From Trichuris trichiura (Eukaryota; Nematoda; Enoplea; Trichinellida; Trichuridae), in the NCBI GenBank assembly GCA_037903355.1, contig JBAJFE010000016.1, forward strand, positions 186,001 through 250,000: a stretch of 64,000 bases of DNA, given 5' to 3'. Both the position numbers and the translations under genes were made by a program. The notes below the pieces were generated by a model that did not search any database, had not been told where the DNA came from, and saw nothing but the letters and a program-made list of their open reading frames with translations. Positions 33,750-45,263 of this stretch are shown here, in pieces. Numbering within the stretch: the first letter of the stretch is position 1; each line of letters starts with the position of its first letter.

Positions 33750-34487
33750 AGCGCAGATAGCTGAAACCACGCCAACTGAAGCTGTGCCTGCAGTCGACTG
33801 GCTATATCTGTGCTTGTGAGGTTGTTCAGCGTTTAGGAGGAAAACACAATACACGTTGTAAGCCGGCAAGTTTAAACGTATTCTTCCTTGAAGAAGAATG
33901 CTACAGAAAGGCTCTATTGGCATGGAATCGGTTTTCCGTTTGTAGGATGGTTGTTGCGCTTTGTTAGTGTTGCCGCCGTCGTGGAATGTCGGTCGGGTGC
34001 TCGCTGCGAAGTCTGACTGACTAGATGGGACCAAGGCCCGACGGGCGGCACACATAGCGCTGATGACGGGTCCAGGTGAAGCCCGAAAGCTTCAAGATTG
34101 ACGTTTATGGAATAAACGTTGACTTAATGAACAGGTTGCCAGCCCGCAAAAACTTTCATGTTGAAAAACGCACCCGTTAGGAAGAAGGAAGAGAGAAAAT
34201 TAAATGAAGTCGGTTTTATCGAAAAAGCCTTTCACATGTACCTTTTTCTTCCGTTTTTTAGGTGTAGGTTCATCTTTCTTTCGCTTACGGCCTTTTCCTA
34301 CATCTTTCTTGTGAGAATGATGATCTTTGGTTTCCTGCTCATCGCTGTCAGCGGATAAATCCTGCAAAATACGAAAGAGTCCATTATATTGAAGCCACAT
34401 ACCGACTTGAATTGCCAATGCGATTAGCTTTTTGCCAACTGCACAGGCGACAGCCAGGAAAAGTATAAGGAACCGTGCCAACTGCAT
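33750..34487 (-). pseudogene. Secreted-protein family, array copy 13 (split by a retroelement)
   Basis: ATG at 34487, signal peptide MQLARFLILFLAVACAVGKK. The donor is changed (AAAAAG-CTAATCGC), but the 66-nt intron has no stop, so a frame runs from signal through KLIALAIQVG into DLSADSDEQETKD and a KKRKKKVHVKGFFDK run. Element 5 (33936-34217) then interrupts it. The remaining 3' half (33935 down) has IEPFCSILLQ and a small deletion. Confidence 0.65.
33936..34204 (+). mobile_element. Single-arm retroelement insertion inside a gene copy (element 5)
   Basis: The duplicated target (TGGAATCGGTTTT ending 33935; TGAAGTCGGTTTT ending 34217) interrupts gene copy 13. The core at 34055-34083 is CTGATGA, C, GGGTC-loop-AGCCC, GAAAGCTTC. 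It aligns to the right arm of element 1 (both have CCCGACGGGCGG before the core), but there is no mirrored left arm. The tail contains CACCCGTTAGGAAGAAGG. Confidence 0.75.
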
Positions 34488-35505
34488 GTTTTCTGACAAT
34501 GAGCTAGAAACGTTTACCAGAAAACTGACTGGATTTTAATAGCACCCCAACAACCAATGGAACAGACTGCCTACCACCATCTGCCTTTTCAGCTGCAAGA
34601 CTGAACAACTGCTTAACGCGGTTAATTAATTTCAATTGCTGTAAGGACAATTTCAAATTGAGGACACTTAGTGCATACACTCTTGTAGTGGACAGGTCTT
34701 ATCAGCTACTGACTGTTTCTTTTCGTTTCCAATCTAAACGAAGGGTTATTGGGAGCATCAGCGTTTGCAAGAAAAGTGTACGGATTCCATCTACATGTAA
34801 CACTACTGAGCGGGAAAAATGTCTGCCGATTTATGGCTACCTATTTTTTCTGGAGCGAATCCCAAACTAGCTGCGTCAGGCTAATGCTCACAAAGAAAAC
34901 GAATGATATTAGTGACAAAATGAAAGTTTAGCATAATGCACGACATATTCTTACGAACGAGACAAATGGCAAAATGAAAAGCCAACGTCTACGCCACTTC
35001 CCAAGACGTATGCAAAAATTCTGACATTCGTTCTCTATAAACGCCGTTTACAAAACTTTTTCTTTCTGACTCCTTAACTGCTGCCTCTGATAAGCATCTG
35101 TGGACTTCAAAATTGAAATATGGATCAGTTTATTTTTAATTAACTTTTACTCGAGTTGCGGTGATGCAGAGGAGCAGTGCAACCATTTTGATGTAAGCTC
35201 AAATTTAAGAAAAAAAGAACAGATTTACTTGCGAAAGGAACCCAATCAGTCTGCAAGCAGTATCGTATATAAAGTCAGAACTTTCTTAAACTTTGAATTT
35301 ACGTTCAAGAAAGCATTTTTGACAATGGACTTAGAATTGTTCTGCAGATGAGTTACGTTTTCATTGAAGTCAGAAGTGGATCCTCATTTATTTCAAGTCA
35401 ACTCATAGTGTCACAATTCCTACACTTCGAGTGTGCTAATAATATGGCTTAAAAACCGTTCCAACAAAGGCCTACAGAAAACCTTAATTTTATGCGCGTC
35501 CTTTG
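34488..35505. other. Non-coding array module upstream of copy 13
   Basis: Repeat of the gene flank. No supported gene. Confidence 0.5.
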
Positions 35506-35509
35506 AATC

Positions 35510-36170
35510 AGGGAGCTGTGATCATTACCTTTGTAATACGTGTAGTTTCTATTAATCTAATATTTCACAGTTAAAGCCTTTCACTCAGTTCTGTGGTTTG
35601 AATCCCGTAGAAATTATCTATGGACTTTGCTCAATTCTAACAGTCATCCTTTCGCGATGTATCCTCCGATCGACGGATAACATTTTGCTAGTGCACTCAA
35701 GATTTATTGATAGTAATCCAACAATAAACAATACGCAAACTGTAGCAATTCTCTTGCCGAACTGAAGAGCATTTCGCGGCTCAGTGGCTTAGTTTAGTAC
35801 TTACAGCTATGGCAGAACATAAAAGCTCAAGGTCCTGTAAAGGCAGTGAATGTGTTTTCAGAAAGTTAACTAACCTGCATTTCCATGCTTCAAGAACCTA
35901 GCAACTCAGCGACAAAATATGCAAAGCTTACAAAGTCTTTTGTAAATAAGGACAAATTTTTAAAAAACCGTATTTTCTAGCGGAAGGTTCTTTCATGGTT
36001 GACACTGAAGATTTCGCAAGTCAGACGTAAAGCAACAACTGCACATCGCCTCCAAACATGAAGGGTTTGGTAGGCTGACTTTGTTGAAAAACCTACTAAT
36101 TCTGCTACTATGTTGCCATACTAACTAATCAAAAAGCTTGGAATTTGTTTACGCAGTAAACCACTGGAAG
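35510..36170. repeat. Alternative unit end (module e), copy 3
   Basis: Relative of 17830-18450; element 6 is inserted just after it. Confidence 0.55.
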
Positions 36171-36205
36171 CGCGCCGCTAGCAATTAATGTCACTGTTGG
36201 TCTTT

Positions 36206-36736
36206 TTCATCTCTACTTCATACGGTATGTATTCTTGCCCGTTGATGGGTTCTGAAATTAAACCGAAGCAAATGCCCTACCAACGGATGGATGAGCAATT
36301 ATTAAGGAAAAATACAGAACAAGTACTTAAACAGTTCGGAGCTTTCGGGACTAACCTTGTCCCGTCGTCAGCGATGGTGGTAATGGTACTTTTACTCCGA
36401 TGTTAAGGTATTTATAGGAACTGAGGGGGCGCCAGTCGGTTTGGAAAACGGGATGTTGTTCCATACCGACTGGCGCCCTCTCAGTACCTATAAATACCTT
36501 AACATCGGAGTAAAAGTACCATTACCATCATCGCTGACGACGGGACAAGGTTAGTCCCGAAAGCTCCGAACTGTTTAAGTACTTGTTCTGTATTTTTCCT
36601 TAATAATTGCTCATCCATCCGTTGGTAGGGCATTTGCTTCGGTTTAATTTCAGAACCCATCAACGGGCAAGAATACATACCGTATGAAGCAGAGATGAAA
36701 ATCCATTGCCCCGTTAAGAAACACCCCGTGTTCAAG
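36206..36736 (+). mobile_element. Large near-perfect palindromic retroelement (element 6)
   Basis: Perfect 13-bp target duplication ACTGTTGGTCTTT (36193-36205, 36737-36749). Arms of about 235 bp (36206 to about 36440, and about 36465-36699) are almost identical inverted copies. As a result the same 72-codon open frame appears on + at 36188-36406 and on - at 36765-36499; neither is a gene. Core in both arms: CTGACGA, C, GGGAC-loop-GTCCC, GAAAGCTCCG (right 36534-36569; left antisense 36338-36373). Tail 36700-36736 has CCCCGTTAAGAAACACCCCGTG. Confidence 0.85.
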
Positions 36737-36749
36737 ACTGTTGGTCTTT

Positions 36750-37498
36750 GTAGTAGTCTTTGCATGTTGCATGTTTTCTATTTATTGGTAGAACTATGAA
36801 AGTTTATATAATGTAGTGTTTATTGTATTAATAATATAGCTTTGCGTTTTTGCTGTTTTACGCCGCGGGAGAAACTGTAAGTTCTTAAAATCGTTTATAA
36901 GAAACCACAGCTTCTTCCTGCGTTTATCAGCGTAGCCAAGGCCCCCTCGCGCGTTCATTTGTGCATAAACGCTTTTTCTATTTACAGGTTGTACTGCCGT
37001 ATCTTAACCTGTTTAACCTCTCGTCGAAAAGCATTTACTAGACGCAAAAAATGACACCGGATGAATCCAGCCGGGAGCTTTTCAAATAAGCAACCTTTTG
37101 TTTGTCCATTCTTAGTTTATTAGTAGCAGTATTAGGAAATTTGTGGCGACTGTTATGTGAACACAACTGCAGACGTTCTCAAGTTCAAACTTCGTGTCAG
37201 CTACTTCCTTGTCTTGTCATTAATTTTCAAACAGACTTACTGGCTCGTAAAATGGTACCTTTCATTGCCTAAAAAGCAATTCTAACGCACGGCAGCTTTT
37301 TCTTACATTATGCGCGAAAATTTGAATTGACCATTGCTTTTCACTAACTCTTCAAGCTTTCCGAATCAAGCAACAGTATTATTTCAGCTGGGAAATGAAT
37401 CCAGTTTTACAAACATGAAGATACAGGTTTATTTGCGACAGAATGCCTGTATTATTTTTTGGCTGTGTTCTTTTCTTCCAACGGGCGTTTAGAAATTT
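36750..37498. other. Array-edge module without a gene
   Basis: Contains 'acattatgcgcgaaaatttg' and 'aggtttattcgcaacagaatgcc' type segments shared with 40545-40715 and 32440. No gene supported. Confidence 0.45.
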
Positions 37499-37600
37499 TG
37501 TTCTATGCGGCGGCATTTCCCACCCCTTTTTTATTACCGTTTATAGAATTAACGTTAATAAATTACCGGCAGAGAAAATACTACTACATAAAAGATTAAG
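37499..37600. repeat. 100-bp hairpin, copy H10 (decayed)
   Basis: The centre TTTATAGAATTAACGTTAATAAA and the right arm are recognisable; the left arm lacks several positions. Confidence 0.45.
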
Positions 37601-37679
37601 CTGTATTATTTGGCAAAAAGCGGTGACTACTCCCACAGACGCGAACGGTAAAAATGTTAGAGTGCATAAGTTTTTAAAA

Positions 37680-38450
37680 AACTTTGATTCTTATAGCATA
37701 CTGTAATAATAGGCTCGGAAAATTATATAAGTAAGTATGATGTCCTCATTTCTTGTTATACACCGTTTCTTGAATCGTAACTCATTTATTGCAGCGATCC
37801 CTGTTTATGAACAGCAGCAGCCGTTGAAGCATCAATACACAGCGTTCTTCTATCTGGCGTACCTGAACTTTCAGCGTCATTACTGTTTCGCCTTGAAAAC
37901 ATTACTAAGTAAAATAACGGCTAGTGGGTCTCATCGTTTGCGAAAAGATGACGGCTACGGTTTTGGTTTTATGACTGAGACTACCAGTAAGTGATTAACC
38001 GGTGTTTAGCATATGCATATTCAATACACCGAACAAAAGGGCGATCTGGCTCTCTGATAAACTTTATTCGCCATTTTCAGTTCCGTTAATAATTTAAGTC
38101 ATCACTGCTTTGCTAAAGCTTTTGGAATTTTCTATTTAATACGCGCAAAGTTAGACTTTGCTGCTTAGCCACCCTATCGTCTGAAAAATGCAGAATCCCT
38201 TCTGGCAACCTTGACAACATTAGGCAAATTTGGAATATGACAGCGGAACGACTACGAAACAGAATTCAAAATTGCTGAAGACAACCTTGTATTTAAGGGG
38301 CTTGGAAGTTTGCGTTTTTATATGGTAAAAGACCTGTTCATTGATCAGCAGGTAAGAAGATGGAAGAAAAGGGAAATGAACCGCAAGGTTTTCACATTTC
38401 TGTTTCTTAGCAATAATTGGCTTTCTGCCGTATGAAGATAGAGTAATCAA
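37680..38450. other. Long array module downstream of copy 14
   Basis: Relative of 28600-29390. No supported gene. Confidence 0.5.
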
Positions 38451-38504
38451 ACCTCATTTAAGCGCAGATAGCTAAAACCCCACCACCTGAAGCTGTGGAT
38501 GCGG

Positions 38505-38917
38505 TTAACTGGCTTTATTAACTCTGCGCTTGTGAGATTGTTCAGCGCTTAGAAGGGAAACCCAGTACGCGTTGTAAGCCGGGAAGTTTAAGCGTATGCT
38601 TCCTTGAAGAAGATTACTACAGAAAGGTTCTACTGGCATAAAGTCGGTTTTATCAAAAAAGCTTTTGAAATATACCTTTTTCTTCTCTTCAGCAGTAAGT
38701 TCACCTTTCATTCCTTGGCTGCTTTTTCTTGCATCCTTCGTGCGAGAACGACGATTCTTGGTTTTGTGCTCATCGCTGTCCGAGGATGAATCCTGCAAAA
38801 CACGGACATTTCATTATAGTAAAGCTATATACTCATTTGAATTGCTAATGCGAATACTTTTTTGCCAACTGCACAGGCGATAGCCAGGCAAAGTATGAGC
38901 AACCACGTCAGCTGCAT
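38505..38917 (-). CDS. Small secreted protein, array copy 14 (probably usable, shortened)
   Basis: Exon 1 is 38917-38858 (MQLTWLLILCLAIACAVGKK). The intron is 38857-38793 (65 nt, GTATTC...TTTTGCAG). Exon 2 is 38792-38505: DSSSDSDEHKTKN, a basic segment, EEKKKVYFKSFFDK, PVEPFCSNLLQGSI, ending at TAA. The stop comes about 17 codons before the family end, giving 115 aa. Start, splice sites and frame are intact, and the acceptor-like TCATTGTCAG before ATG is present. Identity of the family unknown. Whether the shortened C-terminus works is unknown. Confidence 0.5.
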
Positions 38918-39975
38918 GTTCTCTGACAATGAGCGGGAAACGTTTACCAGAAAGCTGACTGAATTTCAATGGCACCCCAACAACCACTGGGATCGACTGC
39001 CTACCGGCATCTGCGTTTTCAGGCACACGACTGAACAGCTGACTAACGCGGTTGATTAATTTCAATTGCTCTAAAGACATTTTCGGATTGAGGACACTTA
39101 GTGCATACACTTTCAGAGTGGACAGGTACTATCAGCTAGTGACTTGTTCTTTTCGTTTCCAATCTAAACGAGGGGTTATTGGGAGCATCAGCGTTAGCAA
39201 GAAAAAACTGTGCGGATTCTATTTACATGTAATGCTACTCAGCGGGAAAAATGATTATCGATTTATGGCTAGCCAGTTTTTCAGATGTGATTCCCTAACT
39301 GGATGTCTGGAGCTAATGCTTACAAGGAAAACGAATGATATTAGTGACAAAATGGAAGTTTAGCATAATGCACAACAGACTGTTAGGAACGAGACAAATG
39401 GTAAATAGAAAAGCTGACGCCTATGCCATTTCCTTACGATGTATGCAAGAATTCTGACTTCCGTTCTCTCTAAAAAGCGTTCCCAAAATTTTTTCTTTCC
39501 CACTCTACAACTGCTGCCTCTGGGAAGCATCTGTTGGCTTCAAAATTGAAATATGGGCCAGCTGATTTTTAATTAGCTTTCACTCGACTTACTACGATGT
39601 AGAGGAGCTGTGTGACCGTTTTAATGTTAACTCAAATTTAAAAGGAAGAACAGATTTACTCACGAAAGGAGCACAGCCTAATGGAAATGCACCAGTTTGT
39701 TTGAATGCAAGAAGCAGTGCCGTATTTGAAATCAGAATTTTCCTAAACTTTGAATTTTCGTTCAAGAAAGCATTTTTGATGTTGGACTTTAAATTGTTCT
39801 GCGGATGAGTTAATGTTTCATTGAAGTGAGAAGCGAATTCTCATCTGTTTCAAGCCAACTCATAACGTCGGAATATCTACATGTCACGTGTAGTAACAAT
39901 GCAGCTTAAAAGCGATTCCAACAAGCGCTCACAGAAAACCTTAATTTCCCGTTTCTTCTGAAGCTGGGAGATCTG
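38918..39975. other. Non-coding array module upstream of copy 14
   Basis: Last full gene-flank module of the array. No supported gene. Confidence 0.5.
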
Positions 39976-39979
39976 ATCT

Positions 39980-40720
39980 TTATCTTTGTATTTCGTGTAG
40001 TTTCTGTAAACCTAGTATTTCAGAGATAAACGCATTCACTCTGTTCCGTGGTTAGAACTCCATTGAAATTGTGTACGGACTTTGCCCAGTTCTAACAGCC
40101 AGCCTTTCACAATGCGTGCCCCTTCCGAGAGATATTGTTTTCCTGGGGTAATCAAGATTTGTTAATAATAATTTAACAGAAAACAATAGGCAAACTGTGG
40201 CAGTCCCCCTGCTGAAATGAAGAGTACATCGCGACTCTGCAGCTTACCTTAGTACTTACAGCATTGCCAAAGCATCAAGCTGAAAGCATTGGAAAAGCAG
40301 TGACTGCGTTTTCACAGAATTAGATCGCCTGCAGTTCTATGCCTTGGGAAAACATAGCGACTCTGCGATAGTTAATGCAAGGCTTACAAAGTCTTTTGGA
40401 AATAAGAACACATTTTAATAAAAGTCTTTTCTCAAGCGGAAGTCTATTTCATAGTTGACACTGAAAAATATAGCGAGTTGAACGTAACGCAAGAACTCTA
40501 CATCGCCTTACTGGATGGTAAAATTGTTCCTTTGGTGTTTGGAAAAGAATTTTAATGCACGGCGCCTTTTCGTTACATTATGCGCGAAAATTTGCATTGA
40601 CCAGCGCTTTTCACGAACTCTTCAAGCTTTCTGAATCAAGCAAGAGTATTGTTCCGGCTGAAAAATTAAACCAATTATTCAGGTTTATTCGCAACAGAAT
40701 GCCTGTTGCTTCTATGAGCG
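39980..40720. repeat. Alternative unit end (module e), copy 4, and array edge
   Basis: Relative of 17830-18450, followed by a second copy of the 37290-37440 segment. A + frame at 40555-40788 lies in it; it is repeat-derived with no domain. Confidence 0.5.
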
Positions 40721-43700
40721 CTTGTGGGAAGCGGCGACAAGGAAAGTCAAGGAAAGGGAAGTCTGTCAGAAATGGCGAGCTGATCTGAGTGTTTGTTAAG
40801 GTTTTCCGCGTGACCATACAGCCTCGCAGCATTCTGTCATGCTTTTGGTCAGCTGACTGCTTGAAATTTAAAGAAATTTACAACCACCCGTCAAAGGTGA
40901 GAATGCATGTGGCTGGCGCAATAACTTTCCGCTCTAAGCAGACTTGTAACATTGTAAATTCCACTAATGCCTACAGGTACAGTCATTGCTAAAAAAACGG
41001 TGGAGCCCACAATTTTGATATGGCTGTAGTTATTCGTGAATATATAATGGCAGTGATGATGCTTACCGCGGCTGCTGAAAACTCATGCACACTTTCGTTA
41101 CACGGACGCAATACAAGCGCTGGGAATTTCTTTTCCCTAACTCATTTGTCCAAAAACGTCAAAGTTGCTACTGATGCTTTAAAAGTAAAACGGGTGAAAC
41201 GTTGCTGACAAATATGCAAACCTGAGCATCGTAAAACGTATGCAAAGTTTTTAAGAGAAGAAATGCTACTTTAAAATGAAGAATAGTCAGGAAGAAGTGT
41301 GAATAAATATATAAAGCGAAAGAAGCCTTTCTGCACACCATTGAGATATTTGCGAAATCACTTTGCCCACGTGTGGGTAAGTTCGCAAGCAGGTATGCAT
41401 TGATGACATTAAGTTCACGAGTTAGGAAAAGGAAGCATCCAGAATGTATTCGAGAATTTGTCGTCAAAATTGCAAATGCAATTTTTTTAAAATTGATCAA
41501 AACTTTATTAACGTAATCAATTAAATCACCCATGCTGACTCGTGATAGTAATTGAGGGGAGAGAGAAGCTTTTTTATCACTAAAAAAAAGAACAGATTTG
41601 CAGGCATATGTGGTTCAACAAAATTTATTTTAATAAGGTGAATTACTGGCAGTGCAAACTCGCCAACGAAACTTGCTGATTGGTTGATGGTCGTAACTGG
41701 CATCCCTTTCAATGGCCCATCGGAAACTAAGGTGTTTAGCGCATGACAGCTTGAATTAAGGATATACGCTGGAAGAGCAATTAGCGTGCAACAAAAAAAG
41801 CTTACCCAAAAGTTTTCTTCTTCCTAATAATACCTTTTCCATGACAACCGTAAAGTTTACACCTATGGTAGAATTGCAACGCGTCGCCTGGAGGTTTGTT
41901 TGAATAAGCTCATTTCTTAGATTATAATGGCTTGCGTGCATGTCGTGTAATCATTGCACTGCATTTCATTAGTCATTAACATTTATTCAACGCTTCGGCT
42001 ACGCCTGCTAAGGAAACGTACGCTAAACGTTTCACGTAGCAGTGTGAACGAAAGAAAAAAAACGTGACAGCAGCGTTGTTTGTAAGAATCAAAACCTTCG
42101 CTTTACGTCAAGGCTGCCAAAGTTATTCTTAAACCAAAGAATTCTGGACCTTCGCCGGCAAGCGCAGTTTTGCATGTGACAATTCTATAATACACGAATA
42201 ACTTGCTTAACTAAGGTGCAAACTACGTATATAACCAAGAAACGTCTTTTGCTATAGACCATATACGTTAGCTTCTCCTACAGTTTGAACAGCCTGCTTA
42301 CATAAGCCATTGATGTATATGTGATTCTTCTAAGGAGAATCATTATGCAGTATCTCTCTGGCTTATGTCTAAAAAGGCGGCAACGTTGAAACGCTCACGA
42401 ACAACGGATAACTGTATTTCATACTCGTTCATGGCAAACTTTTTTACTCGATTTTTCTTCACTTCTATTATTCCAATATTTAAAACTATTTCAAGCTGAA
42501 AATACACAGAATCAAATTGCCTTTAGTCAGAGTTACTTCGCGAATAGGGCTACAAATGCTTCAATGATTTTGAAGTACGAGAAGGAAACTCGGCCTGCTG
42601 CACAAAAATGCGCTTATTTTGATGGCCACTTGACGCTTTGCATTTTATGTTTTAATCATAGCTTTCTTCGAGCTTATTCAAATTCTCGTTTATCGTGAGT
42701 CTTCTGTTACGTTTTAGTTTGTTAATAATGATCGTCCTCTGCCTTTTTAAAAATGCCTATCCAATTCTTCTTAAAAAGAAACGCGAACAGCTCCCACCAT
42801 AGCACTTTGTGCTATAGGGTTCCTGAACATTGTAAAGCGTATTCTACAACTATGGATGCTTTAGTTGATTGATCTATCGCCATAGTAGAAGCGGCTGCAT
42901 TTTACGCTGTCGCTCAACTTTGCAATGGAAAGTTAATTTTTTTTGCAAGCTTCGTAATTCTGAACAGTGACTTGAAGGAATATATACTGTTTTGATTTTC
43001 CGTTGCAAGCAGATCGATAATCGCACAAAAGATAGTGTTTCTCACATTGGGTATACAACAAGTCTGACCTTTGATCGTCTGTCAATGAAGAGATAATAAT
43101 ATTTCTCTAGCTCCCACGAGAACGACCTCGCTTCATTAAGCGAACTGATATGGTTTAAGGGTGGCAATGCAGCGTGCTGGTTTTTATCTTTCGTACTATT
43201 TCAACTTTACAAGCTTTCTTTTACAAGCCTTTTTTGCCAGGGAAGCTATTATTAGCGTTTACCATTTGGGGATTGGCAAATATGGCAGTGTTCCCTAATT
43301 ATGGCTTCGCGCCTTGGCAGCCGGTTAACTCCGTACGAACGCCCGCTCTTTCTTCATTGTGCAAACGTATTATGCGAAAACTAGCTTCGAAAACCTGCCG
43401 AACTATTCTAACATCGCCGACACGCTTTGAGCCCATTAATCAATCATTCCAAACAACTCGTGATCTTGCGCCATATGGCATTCTTGCTACCTCACATAAT
43501 TTTTAAATTTTCTGTTCCTAAGAAATTCGTTAAGACGCATTTTGGACCTTTTTAAATTACTCTATCATTTCCCACAAGACGCAGACAAGATGAGCAAGTT
43601 CTTTTAATGCGTTCCCTACTAATTGGAAGAGAAAGCCTTGCGGCTGTTTATCCGAGGCGATACAAGTTTCCATTTGTCATGTATTGCAAGTATAGACAGG

Positions 43701-45250
43701 CAAGAAAAAGTTGTCTGCGCAGTCGGTTGTGTAGTCACCCTTTGTCATCTACTCCTCCACCTTTAACCTTCACTACTGTTTCAGTATTAAAGGTTTCCAT
43801 GGACTCTATTAACGCAATCCTTCTTTCGCGTCTTGTTTATCACTAACTTTGTTTGACAGCTGACCAGTCTGAATTGATTGAGTTGCATGACATTGCCTTC
43901 ACCTAATTTAACACCGTGTGAGAAAACAAAGGCGTTGACTAAAGTATATGGGAACATTAGTTTATGTACGCGATCCAATCACGTCCCGCAGACTGCTCCT
44001 TTAATAACAAGTGGTTTACGTACTTTAAACGACCAATTCATCCGTGCGAGTTTTGGCAATGCTAATTCTCAGATAGGCATCACGTGTTCAAAGACGCAAA
44101 GTGCACGTTTAGACAAATGGACCAACTAACAATGCTGTAATGAGGCGGGAAATTAGCTATAACCTTATGCGGACTTCTGCGTACAAGCTTAACAATCGCT
44201 ACAGCGTAAACTGCAGGCCGCATTAAAATATTCTTTCCTTCTTATTTCCTTGGCAATCACCAGCACTGCTCACGTGACTGCAAAAAATCAATCTGAGCCT
44301 TTTTATGTACGAACATGTCACTTCTTTGTCAGTCTTTTCTCGCGCGCGCTTTGGAGATTAGCTCAATCTCACTTGAACGTATAATATGCTCTTGGCGCAG
44401 TTTCATAAAAACTTGAAGATGTAGCTTCAAAATTAGCTTTTTGGTCATACACGTTTGTACAGCTTGCGCGTTATCGTGTGATATAAGGAAATGCCCTGAA
44501 AGGAGAACAACAATGTTCTACCCCATTCCAGTGCGAGCACCAACGGCCAACTTAGCAATTTTTTGATTTTATTCTTTTGTGTTATGCATTCTTTCTAGTC
44601 AGGTCGCCTGTGAAGTGATTTTTTGCTACGGCTAACGCTAAAGCTTGGTATAAAAGCGCGTGCCTTACTTGTTGCTAACGACTATGATTCGTTAGGCAAT
44701 AAAACTTCCATTCCCGGAAGGCTTTGCATGGGAGTCGATTACCCAACTTTCTAAATAGTCTTTGAATGCCATATTCTATTATACAATGGATCAATTTCTT
44801 CCGACAATCAGCTATTCATGAAAACGTTTGTCAGTGGATAACATTGATCTACCTTAAACTTTCAGCCCACGCTATATATTGTAATAAACGCGATTATCTC
44901 GTCAATTTATGCAAGCTATTATCACGCACCATCGCTATTTATCAAAATTTTGTTCAAGAAATTTCAACTTATAAAGATCTGCTATATAATGCTGAATGAA
45001 CAGTGTTGAGACTGATGTGTGGCAAAGAAATTTTTTTTTGTAAATAATAACCTTTTCATTTAGCTGTCCGCTGAGAATGGTCACGTCGCGATTTCTGCTC
45101 AGCTCCTTCAAGCATTTGCGAAGGAAGTTGCAATGCGGTTCGAAAGCAATGATTGGACAGAGGTTGAAGAGGAGAGAGATCACCAGTCAGTCATAAACCA
45201 TGAAAAATCAATCCAACCTAAAACATAATCATACCTATCAAGCAGCGGTC
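40721..45250. other. Intergenic DNA left of the 7TM receptor
   Basis: Unique-looking AT-rich sequence. Several frames of 60-120 codons exist (for example 43174-43506 + and 41168-41533 -), but none has a recognisable domain, splice context or biased composition. I see no gene. Confidence 0.4.
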
Positions 45251-45263
45251 ACTATAGTTTAGA

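Larger units (their letters stand above)
22370..40720. repeat. Right block of complex repeat array
   Basis: Six further gene copies, all on minus, with the long inter-gene module more common than in the left block. Array similarity ends near 40720, after a second copy of the segment 'acattatgcgcgaaaatttg' (37305 and 40577). Confidence 0.8.

Noticed and set aside
36188..36765. Identical 72-codon frames on both strands inside element 6
   Set aside because: They are the two arms of one palindrome, not two genes.
344..38789. A 61-codon + strand frame (MKKITTERLYW...LIAV.G) at 344, 8117, 14407, 23470, 26248 and 38604
   Set aside because: It is the antisense of exon 2 of the secreted-protein gene; its hydrophobic look comes from the complement of Lys/Glu codons.
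603..39059. A 65-codon + strand frame (MPT.QATA...LTNAVD) repeated at 603, 10446, 16729, 29768 and 38862
   Set aside because: It lies opposite exon 1 and the 5' flank of the minus-strand genes. The minus strand has a signal peptide, splice sites and a consistent gene model; the + frame is a shadow conserved by duplication.
41168..41533. 121-codon minus frame rich in hydrophobic residues
   Set aside because: Lies in AT-rich intergenic DNA; no domain and no supporting splice or start context.
43174..43506. 110-codon + frame
   Set aside because: Starts with GTG in the frame given, has no ATG near the start, no splice context and no domain.
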